A program made the position numbers and the translations under genes. This document shows positions 1 through 8,920 of a stretch of DNA of 55,858 nucleotides, piece by piece. How positions within the stretch are numbered: position 1 is the stretch's first letter; every line of letters starts with the position of its first letter. Location: positions 1-55,858 of the forward strand of contig DAOUGD010000122.1 in assembly GCA_034429475.1 (NCBI GenBank). The letters are read 5' to 3'. The notes under the pieces are model-generated. The model was given only the letters and a program-made list of their open reading frames with translations. It was not told the DNA's origin and made no database searches. Source of the stretch: JAKQHY01 sp034429475. GTDB lineage: Bacteria; Chloroflexota; Anaerolineae; B4-G1; SLSP01.

Positions 1-269
1 CGCTGAACCGCGATAGTGCCACGCTGCACGGCAAGCGGCAGGTGTGGGGCGGCCGGGACCAGGTCCGCGCGGTGTTGTATATGGCGCCCCTCAGCGCCCC
101 ACGCATCAACCCGGTCATCCGGGCCTTTTAACAAAGGTTGGTCCAGTCCGGCACGCCCCAAAAAGTGGCCTAGACCGCGTGTATGCGTAAATAACTCACC
201 ATCCTCAATGCCATGCTAAAGAACGGAACACTCTGGCAAGACCCGGAAACTGCTCCCACGCCAGCCTAA
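1..269 (+). pseudogene. Decayed IS110-family transposase, C-terminal remnant
   Basis: Reading from base 3, the frame gives a sequence typical of the C-terminal Transposase_20 domain of IS110/IS116/IS902 transposases: LNRDSATLHGKRQVWGGR, then RAVLYMAPLSAPRINPVIRAF, then a decayed form of the PKKVALTACMRKLLTILNAM region. Three in-frame stops interrupt it at 129-131, 171-173 and 192-194, where the family usually has sense codons, and the frame ends at TAA 267-269. The 5' part lies outside the window. It cannot encode an active transposase. The catalytic Ser of IS110 enzymes lies in this C-terminal domain but upstream of what is visible. The element is a fossil at the edge of the polysaccharide cluster. 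Confidence is high for the family and for the decay. Confidence 0.85.
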
Positions 270-294
270 CCAGAGCGCTCATTTATCACAGTTG

Positions 295-384
295 CTGACA
301 GGTTTCACCAAGGCCCTTTTTACAGCGAGTTGCGCGCGAATACCGCCATCTTTGCTACCGAAAGCGCGTTCTAAAACCTGTCAG
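295..384. repeat. 11-bp perfect inverted repeat pair beside the IS110 remnant
   Basis: CTGACAGGTTT at 295-305 is matched exactly by its reverse complement AAACCTGTCAG at 374-384, with 68 bases between the arms. The stretch 270-495 contains no gene that I can support. The repeat could be the ends of a small non-autonomous element, a regulatory hairpin, or the edge of the decayed insertion sequence. I see no clear target-site duplication. Confidence 0.5.
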
Positions 385-495
385 GTCTGGGCCACTCACC
401 TTAACTTAATGACATTGTCTCCTCATTCGTCTCGGATACTTCCATTTTAACACAAATTCATCGTATTCACCTCTGGAATGCCCCTGGAGGACGCC

Positions 496-1716
496 TTATG
501 CCTGCGCTACCACGCCGCGCAGCACGGCCTCCAGTTGCGCGGCCAGGGTGTCGCGGGCGAAGCGAGTGTAGGCTAAGTCGCGGGCGGCCGCGGAGGCTTT
601 TTGCAATCGGTCGCTATCCCGCACAAAATCGGCCAGCAGCCGCGCCGCTTCGTTAAGGTTCTCCGGCGGTAAGACGATTCCTGCGCCGGTCTCGTGCAAC
701 AAATCCGCTTGCCAGCCGCCGTAGTTGATTGCCACCGGTTTACGCGCCGCCAACGCATCGAAGAATTTGTTGGCGGAGTTATTCCACATGGGCTTCAACG
801 GGACAAATACGGAGGCAGCTACGGTTGCCGCTGCCAGCAAATTGGGCATTTCAGCTTTGGGAAGGGCTTCCCAAATCCACAGATTTTGATCCAAGACGCC
901 CAATTCCTGGGCGCGTTGCGTGACTTTGGGCACTTCAGCGCCTTTACCCACCAAAAGAAAACGTACTTCTGGCGCTATTTTCCGCATGACCGCGGCCAGG
1001 TCCGCCAGATACCCGACGCCGTTGATCAGCCCGAACGTGCCGGCGTAGACAATCAAAGGTTGATCGGGTGATAGTCCCAACCGTGTCCGAATCGCACTCC
1101 CGCGTTCCGCCGGCACGTCGAACACATCTACATCAGAACTGTTGGGGATGATGGTGACGCGCGACGCCGGAATGTCCCGTCGCATCACGCCTGCGGCCAT
1201 CCCCGGAGAAAGGGCGACGACGTGCGCGGAAGCGTGATAGGCCAACCATTCCAATAGCCGCGCCGCGCCCTTGAAGGCCGGATTACGCAATGCTCCCACT
1301 GCAATCGGGAGTTCCGGCCACAGGTCGCGCACTTCAAAGACAAATGGAATTCCCTGGCGGCGCGCGGCATAGATGCCGGGAAGTGCAATGGTCAAGGGTG
1401 TACTGGTAGCAAAAACCACATCAGCCTTCAGATGCGCCGCTTTATGCGCCGCGCCGAAGGCAAACTGGAAGAATGCCTTCACTCTGTCCTGATAGGGCAT
1501 CACATTGGAATACGGTACGGGCAGCCAGTGAACGTGGATGCCGCTTTCCTCGGTTTCCCGCCAGCCACGGGCGGCGCTACCCCGAAGGGCGCGTTGCGAT
1601 GTGATCATATCCACGCGATGACTGTGAGCGACCAGCCGACGCGCCATCTCGTAGGAACGGGTGCCGCCAGAATCCTGGGGGGTGTTGAAGTATTGGTGAA
1701 GGTATAGAATTTTCAT
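496..1716 (-). CDS. Glycosyltransferase family 4 (WbuB-like)
   Basis: A 406-residue GT-B glycosyltransferase that probably transfers an activated sugar to a growing surface polysaccharide at the cytoplasmic face of the membrane. The N-terminal acceptor domain opens with KILYLHQYFNTP and a GGTRSYEMARRL loop, typical of WbuB-like enzymes. The donor half carries IPNSSDVDVF, VYAGTFGLINGVGYL and the NSANKFFDALAARKPV segment that replaces the usual E-x7-E region. It is the last gene of the minus-strand polysaccharide run. Its ATG overlaps the stop of the upstream glycosyltransferase (ATGA at 1713-1716), so the two are likely translationally coupled. The donor and acceptor sugars cannot be read from sequence. 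Confidence 0.9.
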   Translation of the reverse strand: MKILYLHQYFNTPQDSGGTRSYEMARRLVAHSHRVDMITSQRALRGSAARGWRETEESGIHVHWLPVPYSNVMPYQDRVKAFFQFAFGAAHKAAHLKADVVFATSTPLTIALPGIYAARRQGIPFVFEVRDLWPELPIAVGALRNPAFKGAARLLEWLAYHASAHVVALSPGMAAGVMRRDIPASRVTIIPNSSDVDVFDVPAERGSAIRTRLGLSPDQPLIVYAGTFGLINGVGYLADLAAVMRKIAPEVRFLLVGKGAEVPKVTQRAQELGVLDQNLWIWEALPKAEMPNLLAAATVAASVFVPLKPMWNNSANKFFDALAARKPVAINYGGWQADLLHETGAGIVLPPENLNEAARLLADFVRDSDRLQKASAAARDLAYTRFARDTLAAQLEAVLRGVVAQA

Positions 1717-2921
1717 TGCAACGATTGTTGGGTTATCTCAATCAATTGCACCAGGCGCTTTCCCAGAACCGGCCAATCTACTGTTTCCAATGCCACCTGG
1801 CGCGCGGCTGTTCCTAGTTGTATTCGTCTGGCTGGATCGCGAAGCAATGCTACAATTTGCGCGGCGAATTGCTCCTTATGATGTGCAACGAGGACCGATT
1901 CCCCATCCAGCAAAGAAAATCCCCGAATCCCTTCGGGGGTGGAAACAATCGCCATCCCCATCGCCATCGCCTCGGCGATTTTAAGTTTGGAGCCATGGGT
2001 TTCTTCAAAGGGTGCAATAAATACATCGCTATCGTTGAAGTAGGGGCGGATATCTTCCACCCAGCCGGTGAAATGGATGTTGCTATAGCGCTTAAACTCA
2101 ACTTGTGCCTCCGGTTTGAAATTCCCGGCCACCAGTAATTGCGCCGTCGGCATCTCCCGTTGTACTAACGGCCAGACATTCTGTACAAATTGACGTAGGG
2201 CAGTTACATTACGTGGGGCCGAAGTGCCGGTGAAAAGCAATCGAGGGGGGGCGTTTCGTGGCTGCCGCTCGGGCGTATAAAATGCACAATCCACACCATT
2301 CTCGACCACGTAGATTTGAGAATTCGGTGATAAGGACAATGTCAATTGACGGTCGGCTTCGCACACAGAGACGATCCCTCCCACACTGGTATAGATATGC
2401 GGAAAATGTGCGGCAGCCAGTCGCCAATTCACCCAAGAGGCCAATTTGAACCACCAACTTGTAGCTTGTGTCATATACACACGCCAGAAATCAACATCTG
2501 CGTTGTGCTGATCCAGAACCCAGTTTTTACCCTGTTCCCCCCGAATCAATGTTCCCCAATGCCCATAACTGGCGTAAACCACACCGGGAAAAGATTGGAT
2601 TCGTTCTCGAACGCCAGGGGAACGCTCAAAAGACAACGCTAAAAGCGCGCAATGGTAAGGCATCCGTTGCATAACCATCCGCGCCAAGATGAGGAATTTG
2701 TCGGCCAATGTGGATCCTGTCATTGGCACGCGAGTTATCGGATGTGCATATCGGGCAAGTTCTTCCTCCTGTTTCACTAACAGTGGCTTGGACGAAACCA
2801 CTATCAAGTGAACGGGGTAGGTTTTGCTGATTTCCCTGAGCAATCCCAATGTCCGCAGAGGACCGCCACCAAATGCAGGCCAGGGAGATTCCCAAGAGAG
2901 AAATAAAACTTTTGAAGTCAT
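1713..2921 (-). CDS. Glycosyltransferase family 4
   Basis: A 402-residue GT-B glycosyltransferase. The N-terminal half starts KVLFLSWESPWPAFGGGPLRT, with the glycine-rich acceptor loop, and has DQHNADVDFW near residue 140. The C-terminal half has LFTGTSAPRNVTALRQFV, the VENGVD turn that precedes the donor domain in GT4 enzymes, and HGSKLKIAEAMAMGMAIVST, which matches the sugar-nucleotide-binding region. It resembles enzymes of exopolysaccharide loci of the PEP-CTERM/EpsH type. It overlaps the next gene by four bases and starts about 25 bases after the upstream GT2 gene ends. Substrate unknown. Confidence 0.88.
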   Translation of the reverse strand: MTSKVLFLSWESPWPAFGGGPLRTLGLLREISKTYPVHLIVVSSKPLLVKQEEELARYAHPITRVPMTGSTLADKFLILARMVMQRMPYHCALLALSFERSPGVRERIQSFPGVVYASYGHWGTLIRGEQGKNWVLDQHNADVDFWRVYMTQATSWWFKLASWVNWRLAAAHFPHIYTSVGGIVSVCEADRQLTLSLSPNSQIYVVENGVDCAFYTPERQPRNAPPRLLFTGTSAPRNVTALRQFVQNVWPLVQREMPTAQLLVAGNFKPEAQVEFKRYSNIHFTGWVEDIRPYFNDSDVFIAPFEETHGSKLKIAEAMAMGMAIVSTPEGIRGFSLLDGESVLVAHHKEQFAAQIVALLRDPARRIQLGTAARQVALETVDWPVLGKRLVQLIEITQQSLQ

Positions 2922-2944
2922 ACAGATTCCTCAGGTAAGTGAAA

Positions 2945-3874
2945 TCATCTTTCATTATCTGCCAAGTATGCTTTCCAGTATATTTGGTTTAGGAATTGAT
3001 ACTTCTCGCGCTTCGCGGCGTTTCTCGCTAATATCTGATAAACGCGATAGCGCCACCAATAATTTATAGCCGACCAAAAGGCTACCTTTTTCCAACCTTC
3101 TTTGCCATATACTTGTTCAACAAAAAGCTTTCTGGAATTTAACTGCATTGCGGTTGAGGCCTGGTAGTTCTTCTGCGAAGAACTACCACCTCGTAAATGC
3201 ACTACGTGACTTTGGGGCATATAGTAAGTCAACCATCCATTTTTTCGCGCCCGATAACAAAATTCAGCATCCTCCACAAAGAAGAAAAAACGCTCGTCGA
3301 GTAAACCGATATTCTCAATAGTGACTCGCTTGATTAACATACATGCCCCATCAACGTATTCCACTGCCCGGGGATGTAACCAGCGTTTAGTCAACGAACT
3401 CAAAAAAGCCGTAACAATGTGTCCAACAGAAGTTATCCCCAATGCATCTAACAAGGCTGTTCTGGGTGAGGGTATCCGACCGGCACTACGTTGCCATCGT
3501 CCGTCAGGATACAACAGTTGTGGGCCAACAATACCTACTTCAGTATGCTGTTCCAGATACTCCACTAAAGTTTCCAAAGCCCCCTGATTGGGGAAAGCAT
3601 CTGTGTTCAGAAGTAATACATACTTCCTTGCTGTTTTTCGGATACCAAGATTGCATCCATTTGCAAAACCAAGGTTATGAGGGGATAGCACTACATGAAA
3701 CTGGCCTTTACCTAATGTTTGTAACCATTCCTTACTTCCATCCGAAGAAGCATTGTCTATAACCGTGATCTGTTGACTCTCAAACCCAATAGCAAGGAGA
3801 TGGCTAAGGCACTGCTGTAACAACCCAAGAGTATTATAATTCACAATGATGACATCAACGAATTCGAGAATCAT
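2945..3874 (-). CDS. Glycosyltransferase family 2 (rhamnosyltransferase/WbbL-like)
   Basis: A 309-residue GT-A glycosyltransferase. DVIIVNYNTLGLL and VIDNASSDGS form the nucleotide-binding start, LLLNTDAFP contains the metal-binding Asp region, and LLDERFFFFVEDAEFCYRA is the typical acceptor-side ED motif of WbbL-like rhamnosyltransferases. No membrane anchor is evident, so it is probably a soluble or peripheral cytoplasmic enzyme adding one sugar to the repeat unit. The gene is noticeably AT-richer than those at either end of the cluster. It lies 9 bases after the Wzy-like gene, consistent with one transcript. Confidence 0.88.
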   Translation of the reverse strand: MILEFVDVIIVNYNTLGLLQQCLSHLLAIGFESQQITVIDNASSDGSKEWLQTLGKGQFHVVLSPHNLGFANGCNLGIRKTARKYVLLLNTDAFPNQGALETLVEYLEQHTEVGIVGPQLLYPDGRWQRSAGRIPSPRTALLDALGITSVGHIVTAFLSSLTKRWLHPRAVEYVDGACMLIKRVTIENIGLLDERFFFFVEDAEFCYRARKNGWLTYYMPQSHVVHLRGGSSSQKNYQASTAMQLNSRKLFVEQVYGKEGWKKVAFWSAINYWWRYRVYQILARNAAKREKYQFLNQIYWKAYLADNER

Positions 3875-3883
3875 GATGATAAC

Positions 3884-5326
3884 CTAGTTTGCAGGTTGAG
3901 AGGTTGTCAAAAGCAACTTCACTTCATCCTTCGAGTTGAGGTTGGCAGTTAATCCTAACAAGATCCACATTATCCCAGCCACCATGTAATGTTCCCAAAC
4001 ACTACTGACAATTGCTTCCACCGAAAACCCTAAGAATGCAGCTAACATACCCAGTCGTATCGCCCAAATTTGTCTATTTTGCCTCAGGTTAAGACTACGG
4101 AGCAAGCAAACTACGACAGTGAATAAGAATAGTAGAAAAACTATTATGCCTATGAAACCAGACTCCGCTAAAATCTTAAAGTAGGCTCCATCATAAATCC
4201 CCTGGCTGGCAGATGTCTCATCAAGGTGTCGTGCAGCATGACCAACACCCAGCCCTTCCCCAAAAGGAGTTGCTAAGAAACTGTTGAGCACCATGCTATA
4301 CTGCTGAAACCTACTCTTATCAAAAAGTTGTCCCCGCGAATTGGTCATAAATTCCAACTGATCGTTAAACGCCAAAAATACAAACAGAAATACACTCACT
4401 ACAATTATACCGGTAACGATCACTGGCGTAATCCCCTTTTGTCTTAAGCCAACCTCCCAAAAAACCACACCTATGCCGACTGCAAGCAGAATATATGCCC
4501 CACGCGTTATACTCAACCAAGTACATACACTGAAGAGCAAAAATAACACGGCATAACGCAGCCGATGTGTACTTAGTAAGCTTACGAGGCTAAAGATAGC
4601 CGCAATGGCCATCAATGGCCCAAAATAAAGCGGATTCCACAATATTGACGTCATTCGCCAACGTCCACTTCGCGCCAGCGCAGAGAGTTGCTCTGCAGGT
4701 ACTATTAAACGGTACCATCGGGCTGGGTCACTGAAATGTATAGCCAAACCCAAAACCGCGATGATACCACTGACCACGAGAAATATCTTTAGCCAGAGAT
4801 GCACTGTTTTTATAGAAAATGGTAGTGTTCTCACCCAAAAGTACATAAGTAATGGGATATAGGAAATATGAATTCCTAATAAGATTTTCTGAATGTCAGA
4901 AGCCAAAATAGCTGCGTATATGCCTGTCATCAGAACTGCCATGACCGTAATATCAACAAGCTTAATGTGTAGAACAATTCTTTCTCTAAATTTAAGCAAC
5001 GCACCAAACCAAGAAGTTACAACAATGCCTAAAATCCAAAATTTCACGATGACGTTGTCTTCCAGCTCTAGCAATCTCACTGCTGATGGATAAAGTGGCC
5101 ATGCGGCCAGCAACAAAAATGGGCCCAATATAGGCCAGCGTATCAGCCCCCATGCAACAAGGCCAACACCTGACAAAATGACGATATAAATGAGCGAAGT
5201 CATTTGCATCTCTTGTTTCCGGATCAGAAACAGACTTGCAATCACCAAACTGCTACCTAACACCATAAATAGCCAAATCATTATGATTAATACTAGTCGT
5301 TGAATAACTCTAGTTTTTATCATCAT
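3884..5326 (-). CDS. O-antigen ligase/polymerase-like membrane protein (Wzy/WaaL family)
   Basis: A 480-residue polytopic membrane protein with about twelve hydrophobic segments. The Wzy_C-type core lies around residues 240-400: LSITRGAYILLAVG, then a large outside loop with GEGLGVGHAARHL and a SGFIGIIVFLLFLFT helix. Proteins of this family polymerise undecaprenyl-linked repeat units or ligate glycans on the outer face of the membrane. With a flippase and glycosyltransferases in the same run, repeat-unit polymerisation is the likeliest role, but ligase and polymerase cannot be separated by sequence. It starts with tandem ATGs, 9 bases after the TPR gene. Like its neighbours it is AT-rich. Confidence 0.85.
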   Translation of the reverse strand: MMIKTRVIQRLVLIIMIWLFMVLGSSLVIASLFLIRKQEMQMTSLIYIVILSGVGLVAWGLIRWPILGPFLLLAAWPLYPSAVRLLELEDNVIVKFWILGIVVTSWFGALLKFRERIVLHIKLVDITVMAVLMTGIYAAILASDIQKILLGIHISYIPLLMYFWVRTLPFSIKTVHLWLKIFLVVSGIIAVLGLAIHFSDPARWYRLIVPAEQLSALARSGRWRMTSILWNPLYFGPLMAIAAIFSLVSLLSTHRLRYAVLFLLFSVCTWLSITRGAYILLAVGIGVVFWEVGLRQKGITPVIVTGIIVVSVFLFVFLAFNDQLEFMTNSRGQLFDKSRFQQYSMVLNSFLATPFGEGLGVGHAARHLDETSASQGIYDGAYFKILAESGFIGIIVFLLFLFTVVVCLLRSLNLRQNRQIWAIRLGMLAAFLGFSVEAIVSSVWEHYMVAGIMWILLGLTANLNSKDEVKLLLTTSQPAN

Positions 5327-5335
5327 AGGTCAAAC

Positions 5336-6421
5336 TCACTCTTTTTCCAGGCGTTGAAGCGCGGCATGGGCCCCGGGCAGATTTGGGTTATGGATAAGCG
5401 CCTGTTTATATGCGGCTATGGCATTCAACCGATCACCAAGTTCATCATAACATTCTGCTAACGCCAACCAGTGATTAGCATTATTCTTATCAAGTTGTGT
5501 CGCGACACGCAGAGGCGACAGCGCATTCACGCAATTGCCGGCAGACTTATACGTAAGCCCTAACCAGTAATGCCCCAAAGCATTGTCAGGTTCAGCAAGA
5601 ATTGCCTGTTCAAAACTCATAATCTTCTCCGACAGGTCTTTTGTGCAAACGCCGGAATAAACATATGGATAAGCGCTTTCCGGATTGCGTTGTCTGGCCA
5701 AATCGTACCAAAACAGCGCATCCTCACAAGAGTTTCCTTCTACACGCAAATAATGCCCAACGCTAAGAAATTCCCACATATCACTATATATCTTCACAGC
5801 CTCAGTAAACACGGGGGCTTGAATTTGTCGAGTTTGTACATTATGTTGATACTCACTAATGAGAGGGATAGCTCCTTCCCAATTTTTTCTGTCAATCTCA
5901 AGCCCTATCAGAAGGAAATAAGCGCCCGTTGGATCATTGATTTGGGACTGAGTGGCAATAGCAGTGCGGTAAAACTCGCTTGCCGTCTCAGTTTCGCCTC
6001 GACCTTCCGCTGCTAATCCCTGGTTTATGAAGTAATACACTATATCAGGGCACTGTTGCCAAAGTGCTACCGCCGTCTCCATATCTTTAACATGCACATA
6101 TTCATATCCAATCTCTAGCATCAGCGAGCAATCGTCTATTTCAGTATTTGAATAAAACGTTGTAGCTATCGAGCCTTGCCCTGTCGCAAGCAACAATCTA
6201 ATCCATGCTCTTTGTAATGGCAAAAAACCTTTGGCGTAGTGCCACTCTTTGTCTGTAGGCAACGTCGGAATTTCCGTAGTGACAGCAAAAAATGTACCCC
6301 GGATAATTTGTACAGTTAACAGATTAATACGATTCGCCCATGCAGCTTTTCCGCAATCAGAAAACACTAGAGCCGCAATCGCCAACAAAGACAGTATCCG
6401 CCGCAATCTGTACGTCATCAT
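5336..6421 (-). CDS. TPR-repeat protein of the polysaccharide cluster
   Basis: A 361-residue protein with an N-terminal hydrophobic segment (RRILSLLAIAALVFSDCGKA) that could be a signal anchor, or a lipoprotein-like signal around Cys23. The C-terminal half has tetratricopeptide repeats, for example ALGHYWLGLTYKSAGNCVNA, NHWLALAECYDELGDRLNA and the following YKQALIHNPNLPGAHAAL. TPR proteins of this kind often scaffold polysaccharide assembly or export machines. It sits between the polymerase and a glycosyltransferase, with gaps of 6-9 bases, so it is part of the operon. No enzymatic motif is visible. The role is inferred from context only. Confidence 0.75.
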   Translation of the reverse strand: MMTYRLRRILSLLAIAALVFSDCGKAAWANRINLLTVQIIRGTFFAVTTEIPTLPTDKEWHYAKGFLPLQRAWIRLLLATGQGSIATTFYSNTEIDDCSLMLEIGYEYVHVKDMETAVALWQQCPDIVYYFINQGLAAEGRGETETASEFYRTAIATQSQINDPTGAYFLLIGLEIDRKNWEGAIPLISEYQHNVQTRQIQAPVFTEAVKIYSDMWEFLSVGHYLRVEGNSCEDALFWYDLARQRNPESAYPYVYSGVCTKDLSEKIMSFEQAILAEPDNALGHYWLGLTYKSAGNCVNALSPLRVATQLDKNNANHWLALAECYDELGDRLNAIAAYKQALIHNPNLPGAHAALQRLEKE

Positions 6422-6427
6422 TTTCCC

Positions 6428-7561
6428 TTAATTTGCGCAAATCTTCACAAGAGAATCAAGGATCTCTTTAATTCGCCCTTCCCAACTACACGAGCAGGCT
6501 ATGTCCAACATCTTTGCCACAGCTTCATTTTCTATTGAATTATCAAGTGCTTCGGCAATCTGCAATACGAAATCTTGTCTCGATTTATAAAACCGGAGCG
6601 CCTGGCCGAACGGTAAAATTGATGGCAATTCCGTCGTAACAATCGCCTTGCCAGCCGCCATATACTCGTAAATTTTTACCGGGTCTACACTCTGGATCAT
6701 CTCGCCCGGTATAAAAGGCATGATAGCCACATCAAAGTATTTGAGGTAGGCGGGCAAATCCATGTAAGGCTTAGCTCCTAACCAATGCACATTAGGCGCA
6801 TCAAAGTGAATGTGGCGATCATGAATTGGCCCAATCAGAACAAACGACCACTCTGGATGTTCATTGGCGGCATACGCAACTGCATCCGTATCAAACCACC
6901 AGGACAAAGAACCATAATAACCTATAATAGGAGGGGATAATTTGGCAAGGTCTGGGGGGATAGTTAGAGGTGCTGTTTTTACCTTTTGGAAATGTGCCAC
7001 ATTGACGCCATTAGGAACTAACCTGACATTTTGAGCTAAACGCTCACACTTGGTTTGTAACGGCTTGCTGGTTGTCAAGACAAGATTGGCGCGGTTTAAT
7101 ATCCGTCCTTCATCTTCATAGGCTGTTTTCCGTTTTTCAGCTTTGTAAAAGAGGGGATAATCATCCATACAATCGTAAATAATGTATTTGCTAGGAAATA
7201 TATCCAAATACCGAGCATGATTAGGCGCGCTGACCCACAAAATATCCGTCTGGAAATCCCTGGTTTCAAGATATTGTTGTAGTTGCCTGATATAGCTCAT
7301 CTGAGTAAACCGTTGTGACCATTGAAACCGGCCCAGTAAAGGTAAAATCAACGGAGCAAAAACTGTTAGGTTATCATTGATTTTCTGTCGGGACTGAAGG
7401 ACCTTCCTTCCCCAACGAGAATATAAATTCCGGGCTTGTTTTAAGGTACGCGGCCGCGTGTAAATGATTGGATGGTGGGTGGATAGTCCCTCAGCTATGT
7501 GTTGTGCCCGTTGTTGAATATCCAACCAATCGGTGAGACTGAAGTAAAGGATCTTAGCCAT
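6428..7561 (-). CDS. Glycosyltransferase (GT-B, group 1-like)
   Basis: A 377-residue GT-B enzyme. It begins AKILYFSLTDWLDIQQRAQH, the pattern of TuaH-like/spore-coat-type glycosyltransferases, with IYDCMDDYPLF at about residue 130. The donor domain has VRLVPNGVNVAHF, IIGYYGSLSWWFD and SVDPVKIYEYMAAGKAIVTT, the conserved sugar-nucleotide-binding stretch. It is probably soluble and acts on lipid-linked intermediates. The next upstream gene ends at 7714. The 152-base gap (7562-7713) is the largest inside the cluster and may hold an internal promoter, but I see no clear -35/-10 pair. Confidence 0.85.
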   Translation of the reverse strand: MAKILYFSLTDWLDIQQRAQHIAEGLSTHHPIIYTRPRTLKQARNLYSRWGRKVLQSRQKINDNLTVFAPLILPLLGRFQWSQRFTQMSYIRQLQQYLETRDFQTDILWVSAPNHARYLDIFPSKYIIYDCMDDYPLFYKAEKRKTAYEDEGRILNRANLVLTTSKPLQTKCERLAQNVRLVPNGVNVAHFQKVKTAPLTIPPDLAKLSPPIIGYYGSLSWWFDTDAVAYAANEHPEWSFVLIGPIHDRHIHFDAPNVHWLGAKPYMDLPAYLKYFDVAIMPFIPGEMIQSVDPVKIYEYMAAGKAIVTTELPSILPFGQALRFYKSRQDFVLQIAEALDNSIENEAVAKMLDIACSCSWEGRIKEILDSLVKICAN

Positions 7562-7713
7562 AATATAATTTACTTACTCCCGCTCATAATTCTACCCCCC
7601 CCGCGTGGGGCGCGTCGCATAGATACTTCACGCCGGCGTAAGAACGTAAGGATTGACCGCGGATAGCACAAGAAGTTCTATCCTTTCACCCATAGAATTT
7701 ACCCACACTATAA

Positions 7714-8916
7714 CTATGCATACTCGGAAAATCTTAACACTTCTATAAGATTCTGAGTGTCTGCGACCATCTGGCACACACCATTTACTGTATCTATCCG
7801 TGCTTGCTCTACTTCATTCACCATTGCTTGCAATTTATCCCGAATTTGTGGTGCCGTAGCCGTAGCAATATCTACTAAATAACGTTGATGACCATAAATA
7901 GCGTTGTTAAGATAGTGGGATTTGGGACTATAACTGAGGCTGAGTACAGGTACTCCTGTGGACCAAGCTGCAATCGTGCTATGCATTCGCGCTCCAGCAA
8001 ATAAGACACAACGAGAAATCGCGTGCTTGACCTGGCGCGCATTGATACCATCAGGTAAAATACCAATCCACTCCGCGAATTTATGTTGCAGCTTCTTGTA
8101 CGCCGGTTCGAGAACCGTGAGATCATTGTCACCTGTCGGACACGCTGGTGGAAAACAGTGTGGTACAAGTAATATTCCGAACCCAGCCTGAACCAACTCT
8201 GTTACCACATCTTCAACAAAACCACTCAGTGTTTCAGAACTGACCCCACGCCGTTTTGCTGCGAATGGGCTCAGATTAAGTCCGATGACGCCTTTTTCAA
8301 CACGTTGAGGCCAGATGGAATCTACATCCCAGACTTCCGGCTGCATAGCAAAAGCCGGGTCGGACATCCGGTAGACTGGACACGCGACCTGTAAATCAGA
8401 GAGATACTGGCGGCTAGGCTCATCTCGCACGGCGATGAATGCATACTGATTGAACGATTCCGTCAATTGAGTTTTTGTCATTGAAGTAGATAGGTGAGGG
8501 TCTAGGTTCATTCCCCACAAGGCAATCGGTGTTCCACTTTTTTGTTGAATTCTGCGATCCGCAACAAAACGCCATTCAAAGCCGGGGATGGCAAATGTGT
8601 CTCCACCTACCTCTAAAATCAAATCCCATCCTTTGAATGGAAACCCCCAATTACGTGTGACTGCCTTATGTTGCACCAACCGCATCATTCGCCAGAACGC
8701 TCTCTGGGCGAGCGTAGGCCGTCGAATAAACGGTAAAATTTCCACTTCCAAATCGGGCAAACGACCGCGATCTATCGAAGCGCTCGACTCATCGCCAACC
8801 GCTACAGCAATGTGAGCACCTGGATAGATCTGGCGCAAAATCTCCGCGGACCCCCACACAATCGCTTCGCAGCCACGATTGTATAGACCAAACATACCAA
8901 TGAGCAAGATGCGCAT
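7714..8916 (-). CDS. Polysaccharide pyruvyl transferase family protein
   Basis: About 400 residues. MRILLIGMFGLYNRGCEAIV is the classic start of the CsaB/WcaK-like polysaccharide pyruvyl transferase family, with the nucleotide-binding GCEA turn. Later signatures are IGLNLSPFAA, ILLVPHCF and FAGARMHSTIAAWSTGVPVL with the conserved R-x-H. Family members add pyruvate ketals from phosphoenolpyruvate to sugars of surface polymers. I chose the ATG at 8916. A TTG four codons upstream overlaps the preceding gene, and AAGGAG lies before both. The FrhB-like iron-sulfur protein directly upstream is a frequent partner of this family in exopolysaccharide loci. Confidence 0.85.
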   Translation of the reverse strand: MRILLIGMFGLYNRGCEAIVWGSAEILRQIYPGAHIAVAVGDESSASIDRGRLPDLEVEILPFIRRPTLAQRAFWRMMRLVQHKAVTRNWGFPFKGWDLILEVGGDTFAIPGFEWRFVADRRIQQKSGTPIALWGMNLDPHLSTSMTKTQLTESFNQYAFIAVRDEPSRQYLSDLQVACPVYRMSDPAFAMQPEVWDVDSIWPQRVEKGVIGLNLSPFAAKRRGVSSETLSGFVEDVVTELVQAGFGILLVPHCFPPACPTGDNDLTVLEPAYKKLQHKFAEWIGILPDGINARQVKHAISRCVLFAGARMHSTIAAWSTGVPVLSLSYSPKSHYLNNAIYGHQRYLVDIATATAPQIRDKLQAMVNEVEQARIDTVNGVCQMVADTQNLIEVLRFSEYA

Positions 8917-8920
8917 AAAG

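Noticed and set aside
7562..7713. Promoter or small RNA in the 152-base gap in the polysaccharide cluster
   Set aside because: There is no convincing -35/-10 pair, hairpin with T-run or conserved motif. I see nothing definite there.
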